Origin: Chitinophagales bacterium
GTDB taxonomy: Bacteria > Bacteroidota > Bacteroidia > Chitinophagales > JADIYW01
Assembly: GCA_020636535.1 (NCBI GenBank)
Contig: JACJXT010000011.1
Coordinates: forward strand, 2,082,813-2,146,812
Reading direction: 5' to 3'
DNA: 64,000 nt
The notes under the pieces were generated by a model that saw nothing but the letters and a program-made list of their open reading frames with translations, had not been told where the DNA came from and ran no database searches. Position 1 is the first letter of the stretch, and each line of letters begins with the position of its first letter. A program made the position numbers and the translations under genes. Shown one piece after another: positions 8,634 through 17,628 of the stretch.

Positions 8634-10115
8634 ATGGTTGTAACTTTTGGTGAATATATAAAACAAAGAAGAACTGAATTAGGATTTCCTCTTCGTAAAG
8701 TAGCATCACATTTAGATATTGATACATCTACATTGGGAAAAGTTGAAAGAGAAGAAAGAAGTCTATCTACAGAATTATTACCTATCTTAGCAAAGGTATT
8801 AGAAACTGATAGAAAAGAATTATATAACTACTATTATTCTTCTAGATTAATACAAGAACTAAAGGATTATAAGAACTATAAAGATGTATTAATTATTGTA
8901 AATAATCAATTAGATCAACATATATTAAAACAAGGTCGTTTTCTTTTTCAAGAACCATGGACTGAGAAGAATTTTGCTCATCCAAATAAAACTATTAAAC
9001 TAGCTACACTATTTTCTGGAATAGGTGCAATTGAATTTGCTTTAAGAAGGTTAAACCTAAAGACTGAAATCATTTTTGCTTCTGATATTGACAAACATGC
9101 AAAAGAAAGTTATTTTGCAAATTACGATATAGATGATACTCGGTGGTATAATAATGTAAAAGATATTAATGGAAAAAAATACAAAAATAAAATAGATTTA
9201 CTTGTAGGTGGAAGTCCATGTCAATCTTTTTCCATGGTAGGCAAACGAAAAGGATTAAATGATACAAGAGGTACGCTATTTTATGAATTTGCACGAATTG
9301 TAAAAGAAAGTCAACCTAATGTTTTTATTTTTGAGAATGTAAAAGGGCTTATCAATCACGACAAGGGGAATACTTTTGATACAATAAAAGCAACTTTTGA
9401 TGAATTAGGTTATAAATACTTCTATCAAGTACTCAATGCTAAAGATTATGGAATTCCTCAACACCGAGAAAGAATATTTGTAATTGGTTTTAAAGATAAA
9501 TCAATAAGCTTTGAGTTTCCTGAACCAATTGAATTAGAATATAAAATGCAAGATTTTTTAGAAGACTACATAGATAGTAAATATTATTTAAAAGAAAAAG
9601 GTGTAAAGTTTGTAACTAGCTCTAAAAATAGGCAAAAAAGATATACTCAAATTAACGGACAAATAGCTCTATGTCAAAAAGCTAATCAGCAATTTAACTG
9701 GCATGGGGATTTTATTTTTGAAAATATAATTCAACAAGAATTTGATGAATTTATATTTGATGTCAACCAAGTTGAAGAAAAATATTATTTATCAGACAAG
9801 ATTAAAAAATATGTACTTTCTGAAGGTACTAAAAACTTCAAAACAAAAATAAAAACAGATTTAAACATAGCTCGTCCTTTACTTCAATCTATGCATAAAA
9901 TGCATAGAGCTGGAGTAGATAATTATGTTACTCATGATAAAGGCAGAATTCGTAAATTAACACCTAAAGAATGTTTACGACTAATGGGATTTAGAGATGA
10001 TTTTAAACAAGTCGTTAGTGATACGCAAATGTATAGACAAGCAGGAAACAGTATTGTAGTTGATGTTCTTATTGCTGTTATAAAACAATTAGATATAACT
10101 AAATTTACATACTAA
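8634..10115 (+). CDS. DNA (cytosine-5)-methyltransferase with N-terminal HTH domain
   Basis: 493 residues from ATG 8634; a longer start at 8592 is open but precedes the HTH domain and the candidate promoter. Residues about 5-65 form an XRE-type helix-turn-helix (FGEYIKQRRTELGFPLRKVA). Then follow the C5 methylase motifs: I LFSGIGAIEFAL, IV GGSPCQSFS with catalytic Cys196, VI FENVKGL, VIII QHRERIF, and X YRQAGNSIVVDVL near the end, with the target-recognition region between VIII and X. It methylates cytosine to protect host DNA from the partner nuclease encoded 3 bases downstream. In enzymes such as M.SsoII the HTH represses its own operon; the same is inferred here. The target sequence cannot be told. 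Confidence 0.93.
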   Translation: MVVTFGEYIKQRRTELGFPLRKVASHLDIDTSTLGKVEREERSLSTELLPILAKVLETDRKELYNYYYSSRLIQELKDYKNYKDVLIIVNNQLDQHILKQGRFLFQEPWTEKNFAHPNKTIKLATLFSGIGAIEFALRRLNLKTEIIFASDIDKHAKESYFANYDIDDTRWYNNVKDINGKKYKNKIDLLVGGSPCQSFSMVGKRKGLNDTRGTLFYEFARIVKESQPNVFIFENVKGLINHDKGNTFDTIKATFDELGYKYFYQVLNAKDYGIPQHRERIFVIGFKDKSISFEFPEPIELEYKMQDFLEDYIDSKYYLKEKGVKFVTSSKNRQKRYTQINGQIALCQKANQQFNWHGDFIFENIIQQEFDEFIFDVNQVEEKYYLSDKIKKYVLSEGTKNFKTKIKTDLNIARPLLQSMHKMHRAGVDNYVTHDKGRIRKLTPKECLRLMGFRDDFKQVVSDTQMYRQAGNSIVVDVLIAVIKQLDITKFTY

Positions 10116-10118
10116 ACT

Positions 10119-11216
10119 ATGAATAATTTTCAAAAAATCAAAATAGACACAAATGAATTTTATATTATTGACTCTATCCAAAACCTAAGAGCAGAAGATA
10201 GTTTTATTTATCGTAAGAATAAACTTTCAATCTATAAGGGCAATGGAGAATCACGGAAATATGTAGGTAGTTATATTGGCTCAAGCGGAGATAGACTATG
10301 TGATTTCTTTGAATATAATAATTGGGGGCAAGGAAGAAAAAATGAAGAACGAGTATATACGCTAATTCAAAACAAATGTTTCTTTAGTAAAACTAATTTA
10401 TTAAAATATATGTACGATGCTCGAATTGAGTATCAAAGACAAGAACAAGTTTACAAATTTAATATTTCAGAATTTTACAGTAAGCGATTAGAAATAGTAA
10501 ATAAACTCAAAACTGAAAAAATATTCTTTTCTATTTATGATGTATCTGATTTTATTGATAACAAATTAAATAGAGCTTATATTCGTTCAGATGCTAAAAT
10601 TTGGGATATTTGGAGAAAGCTTGTTTTACCAAAAATTAGTTATCTTTCAATATTAAAACTAATTCCTGTTGAAAGTAAAGGAGAAAACTTACAACCTCTC
10701 TATTACTTTAGAATTTTGCTTGATTATCAGTTTAGATCCATTGTTCACCCTAAACTTACTATTTCAACAAATGAAATTTTAATTGAAGAGAAACACAAAC
10801 GTATTACAAAGAAAACACCTTCAAGAGAAGGACAACAACAATATCGAAAAAAAGTAATTGAACACATGCCACAGTGTCCATTTACAAAAATTTCAGACGA
10901 TAGATTATTAATAGCAAGTCATATTAAACCATATAAAACCTGTATCAATGAAGACAAAGTTCACGAAGCAATAGATCATTTAAATGGACTAGCTCTTTCT
11001 CCAACTTATGATAGACTTTTTGACCAAGGATATATAACTTTCACAGACAAGGGAGAATTAATTTGCGGAACTCAACTTACAGCATACACTTGGGAAAGAT
11101 TAAATATAAATCCCAATGCAAAAAATATAATGAGAATTTATCCTGAAGAAAGAGAAAAATATTTAGAGTATCATAGACAAAATGTATTTCAAGATAATAT
11201 AAATGAATTATTATAA
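10119..11216 (+). CDS. HNH restriction endonuclease, partner of the C5 methyltransferase
   Basis: 365 residues. The C-terminal third carries an HNH_2-type nuclease: CPFTKISDDRLLIASHIKPY, then HLNGLALSPTYDRLFDQGYI, giving the H-N-H/D core with a likely metal-binding Cys. The first 230 residues match no family I recognise and are the likely target-recognition part. It starts 3 bases after the methylase stop, so both are translated from one message, the arrangement of a type II restriction-modification system. The endonuclease would cut foreign DNA that lacks the methyl mark. It ends 10 bases from the convergent RES toxin gene. Confidence 0.85.
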   Translation: MNNFQKIKIDTNEFYIIDSIQNLRAEDSFIYRKNKLSIYKGNGESRKYVGSYIGSSGDRLCDFFEYNNWGQGRKNEERVYTLIQNKCFFSKTNLLKYMYDARIEYQRQEQVYKFNISEFYSKRLEIVNKLKTEKIFFSIYDVSDFIDNKLNRAYIRSDAKIWDIWRKLVLPKISYLSILKLIPVESKGENLQPLYYFRILLDYQFRSIVHPKLTISTNEILIEEKHKRITKKTPSREGQQQYRKKVIEHMPQCPFTKISDDRLLIASHIKPYKTCINEDKVHEAIDHLNGLALSPTYDRLFDQGYITFTDKGELICGTQLTAYTWERLNINPNAKNIMRIYPEEREKYLEYHRQNVFQDNINELL

Positions 11217-11226
11217 TACATTAATC

Positions 11227-11679
11227 TCACAGCAATCTATCATCCCAAGGAAAATCTTCTACTAATTGTACGCTTACTTTTTTGGAAAAACTTGGATGCT
11301 TGGTATTGATGAGATAATTATTTTCCCAATGAACTAAAGCAGATGGCACTTTTAACACTAACGACTGTTGTGATTGATACCATTTAGAACCAATGATTTG
11401 TAATTTGGGATAACACTCTATCGATTTCCAATTTTTAGGCAATTGTCTAATGTTTATTTCTACAATATCTGATTTTTTAATATTCAAATCAATAAACAGT
11501 AATTTGTAACCAGTAATGAGATTAATATTATTTCTATGTGCTACTAATTCTAAAGTAGATAGTGCAACAGAACTGCCTGTGTATATAATAAATTCGTCGT
11601 CTTTATTCCATCGGTTTGCAACACCAGATGCTTGTAACGAATTGGCATATTTAGCTTTTCTTATATTATAAACTATCAC
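11227..11679 (-). CDS. RES-domain toxin of a type II toxin-antitoxin pair
   Basis: 150 residues, the RES domain alone. Candidate active residues are Arg23 (ANRWN), Tyr33 (IIYTG) and Glu44 (STLELVAH), with the later Ser-rich block QSQQSLVLKVPS, as in toxins that degrade NAD+ by phosphorolysis or ADP-ribosylate a target. Activity would stop growth until the antitoxin is restored. It starts 2 bases after the antitoxin stop codon, so it is the second gene of the operon. The pair lies tail to tail with the restriction-modification genes, forming a defence pocket. Confidence 0.9.
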   Translation of the reverse strand: MIVYNIRKAKYANSLQASGVANRWNKDDEFIIYTGSSVALSTLELVAHRNNINLITGYKLLFIDLNIKKSDIVEINIRQLPKNWKSIECYPKLQIIGSKWYQSQQSLVLKVPSALVHWENNYLINTKHPSFSKKVSVQLVEDFPWDDRLL

Positions 11680-11681
11680 TA

Positions 11682-12119
11682 CTACACATTTTCGCCAAAC
11701 TCCATTGCTGTAAGCCGATTGTCAATTAATTTTATACCAGAAATAGTTTCTAAAAAATCTGTTGGTGCTTTGTCATCTAGAAAAACATTTTTTTTAGACA
11801 ACCATATCTCAAAATTATCTACGGTATCAAAAAGTGCTACACCATGTTTATATAAAGATAAAATTAATATAATATGTTCTTTTATATTTTCTTTGAGTAC
11901 TAAATTTTCTTTGTTTTTATAGTTTCTTAAAGTTCTTGTAGTAATGTTTAACCACTTAGACAAAACATCATCATTTAAACCTATAATGTTATCTAGCAAA
12001 GCAATATATTCAGGATCTAATTTAGATTTTATAGAATATATATAAATATTAGAGAAATCACTGACTGGAGGAATTGCTTCAATTATTTTTCTTTGTTTGG
12101 TATTTAATTGAACGGTCAT
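11682..12119 (-). CDS. Xre/MbcA/ParS-type antitoxin
   Basis: 145 residues from the ATG at 12119. The central part is helical with an Xre-like helix-turn-helix (LSKWLNITTRTLRNYKNK) and the C-terminal half (FDTVDNFEIWLSKKNVFLDD...PTDFLETISG) is the toxin-binding ParS/MbcA domain. The product should neutralise the RES toxin and bind its own promoter. The frame stays open up to 12149, but that start lies upstream of the transcription start given by the promoter at 12147-12178, so it is rejected. It overlaps nothing and is followed by the toxin gene after 2 bases. Confidence 0.9.
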   Translation of the reverse strand: MTVQLNTKQRKIIEAIPPVSDFSNIYIYSIKSKLDPEYIALLDNIIGLNDDVLSKWLNITTRTLRNYKNKENLVLKENIKEHIILILSLYKHGVALFDTVDNFEIWLSKKNVFLDDKAPTDFLETISGIKLIDNRLTAMEFGENV

Positions 12120-12146
12120 TTTTGCATGTTTTATTTTTATGCTATA

Positions 12147-12178
12147 CAAATATAGTGAAATTTTTCCGAATATACAAA
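12147..12178 (-). promoter_or_regulatory. Promoter of the RES-Xre toxin-antitoxin operon
   Basis: On the minus strand TTTG (12175-12178) is followed after exactly 20 bases by TATATTTG (12147-12154), a complete match to the Bacteroidota TTTG-N20-TAnnTTTG promoter. Transcription would start near 12142, leaving a leader of about 22 bases before ATG 12119. Xre-type antitoxins usually bind over such a promoter; no clear palindrome is seen. Confidence 0.7.
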
Positions 12179-12288
12179 GAAATTTTTCCTACATAAATAT
12201 TAATACTCAAATTATCTAAACTATAATTTTTTATAAGGTATAGCATTCCAATTTGTATTTCATTAACTTCACGAAAGAAGTAATAAAT

Positions 12289-14535
12289 ATGCCAAATATT
12301 ATTTTATCATCTACCATACATTTACCAGACCTAATTACTGATTTGGCACTAATTTTAATTACTGCAAGTATAGCTGTACTTATTTTTAAACGCTTAAAAC
12401 AACCTTTGGTTTTAGGTTATTTGGTTGCTGGTTTTTTGGCTGGTAAAAATTTCGACTTCTTTCCTACTGTTGTAAAAACTACCGATGTTTCTGTTTGGGC
12501 AGAAATTGGTGTTATTTTTCTTTTGTTTAGTTTAGGTTTAGAATTTAGTTTTAAGAAACTAGCAAAAGTTGGCAATACAGCATCTATAACTGCTATTACT
12601 CAAATTATAGCCATGCTTTTTATTGGTTATAATGTAGGACAACTCATGCAATGGTCTGCTATGAACAGCATTTTTTTAGGTGTAATTTTGTCTATCTCTT
12701 CTACCACAATTATTTTAAAAGCATTTGACGAATTAGGTGTTAAATCACAAAAATTTGCAGGCAATGTAATCGGTTCGCTTATAGTACAAGATTTAATGGC
12801 AATTTTATTAATGGTATTGCTTTCTACCATTGCTGTTAGTAGTCAGTTTTCTGGTGGCGAATTATTATTTGCCATACTTAAATTATTTTTCTTTCTAACA
12901 CTTTGGTTTATTGTAGGTATATTTTTTATTCCACCATTTCTACAAAAAGCAAAAAACATAATGACCGATGAAATGCTACTCATTGTATCTATTGCCATGT
13001 GTTTATTCATGGTAGTTTTTGCTGCTAATGTTGGTTTTTCTCCAGGACTTGGTGCTTTTGTAATGGGTTCTATTTTGGCAGAAACAACACAATCTGAACA
13101 TATAGAAAAATTAATAAAACCAGTTAAAGATTTATTTGGTGCTATCTTTTTTGTATCGGTTGGTATGCTTATTAATTTAGACACTTTAGTACATCATTTT
13201 GTGCCTGTAATTATACTTACTTTTGTAACTATTTTCGGGCAATCTATTAGTTCTACTATTGGCAGTTTAATTTCCGGACAACCATTAAAACAATCAATAC
13301 AAACAGGAATGAGCTTATCGCAAATTGGTGAGTTTTCTTTTATCATTGCCACATTAGGTAGTTCGTTAAAAGTAACTGAAGATTTCTTATATCCAATTGT
13401 AGTAGCTGTTTCGGCAATTACTACATTTACTACACCATATATGATAAAATATGCTACACCATTTGCCTTGTTAGTAGAACGAAAGTTGCCAAGAAGTTGG
13501 ACTTACAAAATAGCACAGTACAGTGCCAATATGCAAACATTAAAACCTACAAACTTGTGGCGTTCTTACATTAATTCATATATACGATATATTGTAATTA
13601 ATGTAGTAATTTCAATTGGCATAATATTACTTTCTAGAACATTACTACTACCATTTTTAGAGCGATTTGAATATGGTACTTATCTAACAGCTATTGTTAC
13701 TATTATTATTTTACTACCATTTTTTTGGGCAATTTCTTTGCGAAAAATAAAAGCAGATAGCATTAGCGAATTAATCAAAGAAAGAAAATACAGAGGTGCA
13801 TTAATTATTATGTCTATTGTTAGAGTTTTAATTTCGCTATCGATACTTGGATTTATACTCAACAATTTTATATCGCCAATTTTTGGAATTATCATGATTA
13901 TTATATCAATATTCATATATATTATTTTTCCAAAACAAATCAATGAAATATATCATTATTTTGAAAATAGATTATTAAGTAATTTTAATAATGAAGAAGA
14001 TGAAGTATTTACTACTACTGATAAGCATCATGTGCTACGACAAAATATTAATGCTTGGGACGGTCATATTGCTTCATTTATTATTCCAGAGAACACTACT
14101 ATTCTAGGAAAAACACTAGAAGAATTACGACTTAGAGAACAGTTTGGAATTAATATTGCTTATATTAAAAGAGGTGATAACACAATATATATTCCTAAAA
14201 AAACAGAACGCATTTATCCTAATGATGAAATTAGTATTATAGGAACAGATAAGCAAGCCAAGAAGTTTAGCGAATACATAAACATTAATAATATACAACA
14301 AACAGACAATAAAAATATTGAAATAGTTTTGTGGAAAATGGATTTAATAGATGATAAGTATATTAATAAAAGTATTAAATATTCTAATTTAAGAGAAGCT
14401 ACCAATGGCATTATTGTTGGTATAGAAAGAGATGGCAATAGAATTTTAAATCCAGAATCGAATTTTATATTACAAGCCAACGATGTACTTTGGATAGTTG
14501 GCGACAAACGAAAAATAATTTCTATAATAGAATAG
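12289..14535 (+). CDS. CPA2-family cation:proton antiporter with two RCK_C domains
   Basis: 748 residues from ATG 12289 (a TTG at 12253 is open but adds only 12 non-conserved residues; GAAAGAAG lies just upstream of the ATG). The N-terminal 400 residues form the Na+/H+ exchanger domain with about 12 membrane segments (FLLFSLGLEFSFKKLA, PGLGAFVMGSILAE, SQIGEFSFIIA). Residues about 425-560 add further membrane segments, and the last 160 hold two TrkA_C/RCK_C ligand-binding domains in tandem, with no TrkA_N domain. It resembles KefB-type K+ or Na+/H+ antiporters that balance pH and ions. The last 108 bases of the gene are duplicated beyond the downstream insertion element. Confidence 0.88.
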   Translation: MPNIILSSTIHLPDLITDLALILITASIAVLIFKRLKQPLVLGYLVAGFLAGKNFDFFPTVVKTTDVSVWAEIGVIFLLFSLGLEFSFKKLAKVGNTASITAITQIIAMLFIGYNVGQLMQWSAMNSIFLGVILSISSTTIILKAFDELGVKSQKFAGNVIGSLIVQDLMAILLMVLLSTIAVSSQFSGGELLFAILKLFFFLTLWFIVGIFFIPPFLQKAKNIMTDEMLLIVSIAMCLFMVVFAANVGFSPGLGAFVMGSILAETTQSEHIEKLIKPVKDLFGAIFFVSVGMLINLDTLVHHFVPVIILTFVTIFGQSISSTIGSLISGQPLKQSIQTGMSLSQIGEFSFIIATLGSSLKVTEDFLYPIVVAVSAITTFTTPYMIKYATPFALLVERKLPRSWTYKIAQYSANMQTLKPTNLWRSYINSYIRYIVINVVISIGIILLSRTLLLPFLERFEYGTYLTAIVTIIILLPFFWAISLRKIKADSISELIKERKYRGALIIMSIVRVLISLSILGFILNNFISPIFGIIMIIISIFIYIIFPKQINEIYHYFENRLLSNFNNEEDEVFTTTDKHHVLRQNINAWDGHIASFIIPENTTILGKTLEELRLREQFGINIAYIKRGDNTIYIPKKTERIYPNDEISIIGTDKQAKKFSEYININNIQQTDNKNIEIVLWKMDLIDDKYINKSIKYSNLREATNGIIVGIERDGNRILNPESNFILQANDVLWIVGDKRKIISIIE

Positions 14536-14562
14536 TATTATCTTTCATTTTCCAATATTTTT
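14428..14562. repeat. Left copy of the 135-bp direct repeat flanking the IS1634-family element
   Basis: These 135 bases are identical to 16393-16527 (two more bases match if one C/T mismatch at 14563 is allowed). The left copy holds the last 108 bases of the antiporter gene and the first 27 bases beyond it. The exact identity and position next to both ends of the element mark it as target-site duplication. Confidence 0.92.
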
Positions 14563-14564
14563 CT

Positions 14565-16392
14565 CAAGTTTGACACGATATTGAGTTAATTAATTGATTA
14601 TCAACAATAGTGTTATTGGATTGGCTCACTACAAATTGGATTTTATAGTGTTAGTTTGTCTTTTGGAATGATGGGTTGTAATGGCATTAAACCTATTGCT
14701 CTTTGAAGTGCAATTTCGTTTTCTGTTGGTCTTGAACGTACATAGATTTGCTCTTTATTGTGTTGTAACAAGCTTACTTGCATTTTATTTAGCGTAGTTC
14801 TTAGCGTATTCTCTGTGAGTTTTAGTCCGCTTTTATTGGTTCTTTGTAGTGTGTAGTTTAATAGTGTATAAGCGATATAGCATAAACAAATATGTCCTTT
14901 AATTCGTTTGTCTGTCCAATGAAACATGGGTCTTATTTCTAAGTGTGCTTTAAAGGTTCTAAAGGTGTGTTCTATTTTATAAAGTTGTTTGTATTGTTCT
15001 AATACTTGTGTTGCTGTAAGGGTTTTGTTGTTGGTGCTAATAGCCAAAATGCCATCGTACTTTGCATCGTTTATTAGTTTTTGTTCATTCAGTTCATAGC
15101 TGCCTTTTGGGTTTTGTTGTATATAAAACCTACTTGCTTTTTTGGTAATTAGAGCTGTATTTTTTAATAGTATTTTAGCTGTAGCTTCTTTGTCTTCTCT
15201 ATCTTGTTTGTCTTTTTTTGCTCGTTTTTGGCTGTGTGTTACGATGATTGTTTTACCATCGTGTTCTACGGTTTTATATGTAATTACAATGGCTTCGCCA
15301 GTTGTATCATGGTATATCCATTGTTTGGTAAAAGAAGCTAAATCGGTAAGCTCGGTTTGTAATGTTTTAGGTAAACTTTTGATGCGTTCGCCAAGTATAA
15401 ATTCGTAGCCATTGTTTTTGGTAATTTCGATGTTATGTTTCGATAACATACCTCTATCTGCTACCATAATTATTTTTTCTATTTGATATTGTTTTTTTAA
15501 ATCGATTAATGCTTTTTCAAAAGTATGTCCTTCGTAGGTATTGCCTTCAAAAATTTGATAACCAATCGGATTTTTATCAGTATCTATGAGCATACAAAAC
15601 AAGATTTGTGTGTTTCCTATTTTGCCATCTTTACTAAATCCTTTTTGCCTAAGTTTGCCTTGTTGTTCTACTTCACTTTCAAAATACAAAGTGGTTACAT
15701 CATAAAATACAACATCCAATTTTTGATTAAATAAATCTCTGCCTGTTTGGAAAATTTGTTGTTGAATGAGCGATTGATTGTCGGCTAATTTATCTAAAGT
15801 TCGATACAAGTGATGTAGCGAAACAGTAGGCAAATTAAGATATTCCGACTGATGTAGATAATTTTGATGTTTACTACACGGATCTTGTAATCGCTCTAAA
15901 AGCATCAACAAAACAGCATCCGAAAAATTAAATTGTAGTTTGTTTTTTGAGGCTATTCTGCGAAACACATCTTGCAAACCATAATGCTGTAATACTTTTT
16001 GGTAGAGGTATTGATAGCCATAATTGTATCTGCCTAATTCTAACAAATCGCCAGTTAGCAATGCCTTTACTTCGCCACCACCTAACTCAAATAATTGGAT
16101 ACCGATGGCTCGCAATTGGGCTGGTTTATAATCTTCTACTTTGCCAAGTGTGTGTAATATTTTGTGCTTTGATTTGCCCTCATCATTTCGATAGCTTTCT
16201 AAGATACGCAAATACGTGCCTGATGATTTTTTCTCTATCCGCAAAAATGACATACTGCAAAAATAGAGCGGATAAACTAATTATAAAAGCAACCAAAAAA
16301 AAATCGGCTCACTACAAATTTGAAAAAATAAAAACAAAACTCAATAAAATAAGGCGTTCTCAGTCATATTTTATGAAAAGGTGTCAAACTCG
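14565..16392 (-). mobile_element. Insertion sequence of the IS1634 family, about 1.83 kb
   Basis: Ends are marked by 12-base terminal inverted repeats with one mismatch: CAAGTTTGACAC at 14565-14576 and GTGTCAAACTCG at 16381-16392. One gene, a 536-residue transposase on the minus strand, fills most of it. The flanking 135-bp direct repeats are the target duplication; IS1634 and IS1549 of this family are known for unusually long, variable duplications. A 15-base direct repeat GGCTCACTACAAATT also occurs inside each end (14623-14637 and 16306-16320), of unknown meaning. The element looks intact and recently inserted because the duplication has not decayed. Confidence 0.9.
14643..16253 (-). CDS. 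IS1634-family DDE transposase
   Basis: 536 residues, a normal length for the family. Catalytic residues fit Asp185 (VVFYDVTTLYFES), Asp266 (IIMVADRGMLSKHN) and Glu428 (YKIEHTFRTFKAHLEIRP), the last in the Y-x-x-I/E-x-x-F/R helix of IS4-like enzymes. Between them lies the long beta-strand insertion typical of IS4/IS1634. The frame has no interruption, so the enzyme is probably active. Codon use is like that of the host genes, so the element does not look foreign in composition. Confidence 0.93.
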   Translation of the reverse strand: MSFLRIEKKSSGTYLRILESYRNDEGKSKHKILHTLGKVEDYKPAQLRAIGIQLFELGGGEVKALLTGDLLELGRYNYGYQYLYQKVLQHYGLQDVFRRIASKNKLQFNFSDAVLLMLLERLQDPCSKHQNYLHQSEYLNLPTVSLHHLYRTLDKLADNQSLIQQQIFQTGRDLFNQKLDVVFYDVTTLYFESEVEQQGKLRQKGFSKDGKIGNTQILFCMLIDTDKNPIGYQIFEGNTYEGHTFEKALIDLKKQYQIEKIIMVADRGMLSKHNIEITKNNGYEFILGERIKSLPKTLQTELTDLASFTKQWIYHDTTGEAIVITYKTVEHDGKTIIVTHSQKRAKKDKQDREDKEATAKILLKNTALITKKASRFYIQQNPKGSYELNEQKLINDAKYDGILAISTNNKTLTATQVLEQYKQLYKIEHTFRTFKAHLEIRPMFHWTDKRIKGHICLCYIAYTLLNYTLQRTNKSGLKLTENTLRTTLNKMQVSLLQHNKEQIYVRSRPTENEIALQRAIGLMPLQPIIPKDKLTL

Positions 16393-16527
16393 AGAGATGG
16401 CAATAGAATTTTAAATCCAGAATCGAATTTTATATTACAAGCCAACGATGTACTTTGGATAGTTGGCGACAAACGAAAAATAATTTCTATAATAGAATAG
16501 TATTATCTTTCATTTTCCAATATTTTT
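16393..16527. repeat. Right copy of the 135-bp direct repeat
   Basis: Identical to 14428-14562. It carries a dead copy of the antiporter 3' end (ending with TAG at 16498-16500) and the true 3' end of the thioesterase gene (16503-16527). Thus the antiporter tail survives in the left copy and the thioesterase tail in the right one. Confidence 0.92.
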
Positions 16528-17021
16528 TTAAAATATTCACTATCTGATGCTTTTAATTTTCCTGCTTGTACTAATCTAATTTCTCTTCTGTGCAAAGCAT
16601 TTTCGTACAACACTTGTTCTCGTTCTGTTTCTGGTTCAATTGCCATTACTTTCACTGGTTTTTGGTCAAAATCTAATCCTACAAAAGTAAAAAATGCCTC
16701 ATGCGATTTTGTTTCTGTTCCAGTTTGTACATTTTTTATATATACTTCACAAATTACTTCCATAGAAGTATTAAATGCTCTAGTTACAAATGATTTTAGC
16801 ATTACAATATCGCCAACTTTTATAGGCAAATTAAACGAAACATTATCTAGAGATGCTGTTACTGCATAAGCACCACTATGTTTTATAGCACTAATTCCAG
16901 AACACACATCCATCCAACACAATAAATTGCCACCCATTAAATTACCAATTGGATTGGCATGTCCTGGCATAATTAATTCTGTTTGTATATTCAGTGTATC
17001 GCAAGGTTTTCTCGAACTCAT
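16503..17021 (-). CDS. Acyl-CoA thioesterase, hotdog fold
   Basis: 172 residues from ATG 17021; the frame is open to a TTG at 17030 but the ATG is better. A single 4HBT domain: the PGHANPIGNLMGGNLLCWMD stretch holds the active-site Asn/Asp region of the YciA/BACH group and AYAVTASLDNVSFNLPIKVGD forms the central strands. It hydrolyses acyl-CoA to free acid and CoA in the cytosol; chain length preference is unknown. The C-terminal 25 bases of coding sequence lie in the right direct repeat made by the insertion element. Confidence 0.9.
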   Translation of the reverse strand: MSSRKPCDTLNIQTELIMPGHANPIGNLMGGNLLCWMDVCSGISAIKHSGAYAVTASLDNVSFNLPIKVGDIVMLKSFVTRAFNTSMEVICEVYIKNVQTGTETKSHEAFFTFVGLDFDQKPVKVMAIEPETEREQVLYENALHRREIRLVQAGKLKASDSEYFKKILENER

Positions 17022-17090
17022 AAACTGCAAGTTAATAAAAATGAAAATTATTTTGGATAAACATTTTAAACTATATTTGTGCTAATCATT

Positions 17091-17164
17091 GACCTCGTAG
17101 TTCAACTGGATAGAATATCAGATTTCGGCTCTGAGGGTTGAGGGTTCGAATCCTTCCGAGGTCA
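17091..17164 (+). tRNA. tRNA-Arg (anticodon TCG)
   Basis: A full cloverleaf can be folded: acceptor GACCTCG/CGAGGTC, D-stem GTTC/GAAT, anticodon stem TCAGA/TCTGA with loop TTTCGGC giving TCG, five-base variable loop, T-arm GAGGG-TTCGAAT-CCTTC with one G-T pair, and discriminator A. The total is 74 bases; CCA is not encoded. The SRPBCC gene begins 14 bases after it. Confidence 0.93.
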
Positions 17165-17178
17165 CAAAAATAAATTCT

Positions 17179-17628
17179 ATGGAAAAAATTCATATATTAC
17201 AAGACTTTGATGCACCTATTCACAATGTATTTGCTTTTATTAGCAATCATAATAGGTGGAATGAAATTTTTCCTGCTGCGTATTTAAGACGCGTAATTAA
17301 TAGTCCAGATCCTAAAAATATAAATGGTGTTGGTTCTACTAGAATTGTAGCTACTTTTCCTTTTCCTTTTTTTGAAACTATTACACAATATCAAGAAGAT
17401 AAGTATTTAGAATATAAAATAAGTTCACCAAGTATACTTAAAAATCATATTGGTAAAATGAATTTTATTGCATTAAGCGATAGAAAATGTAGACTAGACT
17501 ATACCATTGAATTTGATGGTGTAATTCCTTTTAGCAGTTTTATTATTAGAAATATCTTAGAGAAGGAAGTTGGCAATGGCATTAGAGATTTAGCATTAAA
17601 ATTTAAGCGAAATCCAAATTATTATTGA
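17179..17628 (+). CDS. SRPBCC-family (START/polyketide-cyclase-like) protein
   Basis: 149 residues with the strand-helix-strand order of the START-like ligand-binding fold: an N-terminal strand and helix (DAPIHNVFAFISNHNRWNEI), a strand with GVGSTRIV, and the long C-terminal helix. Members bind hydrophobic ligands; no catalytic residues can be named. It lies directly after tRNA-Arg and overlaps the convergent hisIE gene by 7 bases. Precise role unknown. Confidence 0.78.
   Translation: MEKIHILQDFDAPIHNVFAFISNHNRWNEIFPAAYLRRVINSPDPKNINGVGSTRIVATFPFPFFETITQYQEDKYLEYKISSPSILKNHIGKMNFIALSDRKCRLDYTIEFDGVIPFSSFIIRNILEKEVGNGIRDLALKFKRNPNYY

Noticed and set aside
11719..11922. 67-codon plus-strand frame inside the antitoxin gene
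   Set aside because: Shadow of the antitoxin coding sequence.
12253..12288. Longer start for the antiporter
   Set aside because: Starts with TTG, adds 12 residues not expected before the first membrane helix; ATG 12289 has an AG-rich leader.
16396..16500. Separate gene remnant to the right of the IS
   Set aside because: It is the duplicated antiporter 3' end in the target repeat, not an independent pseudogene.
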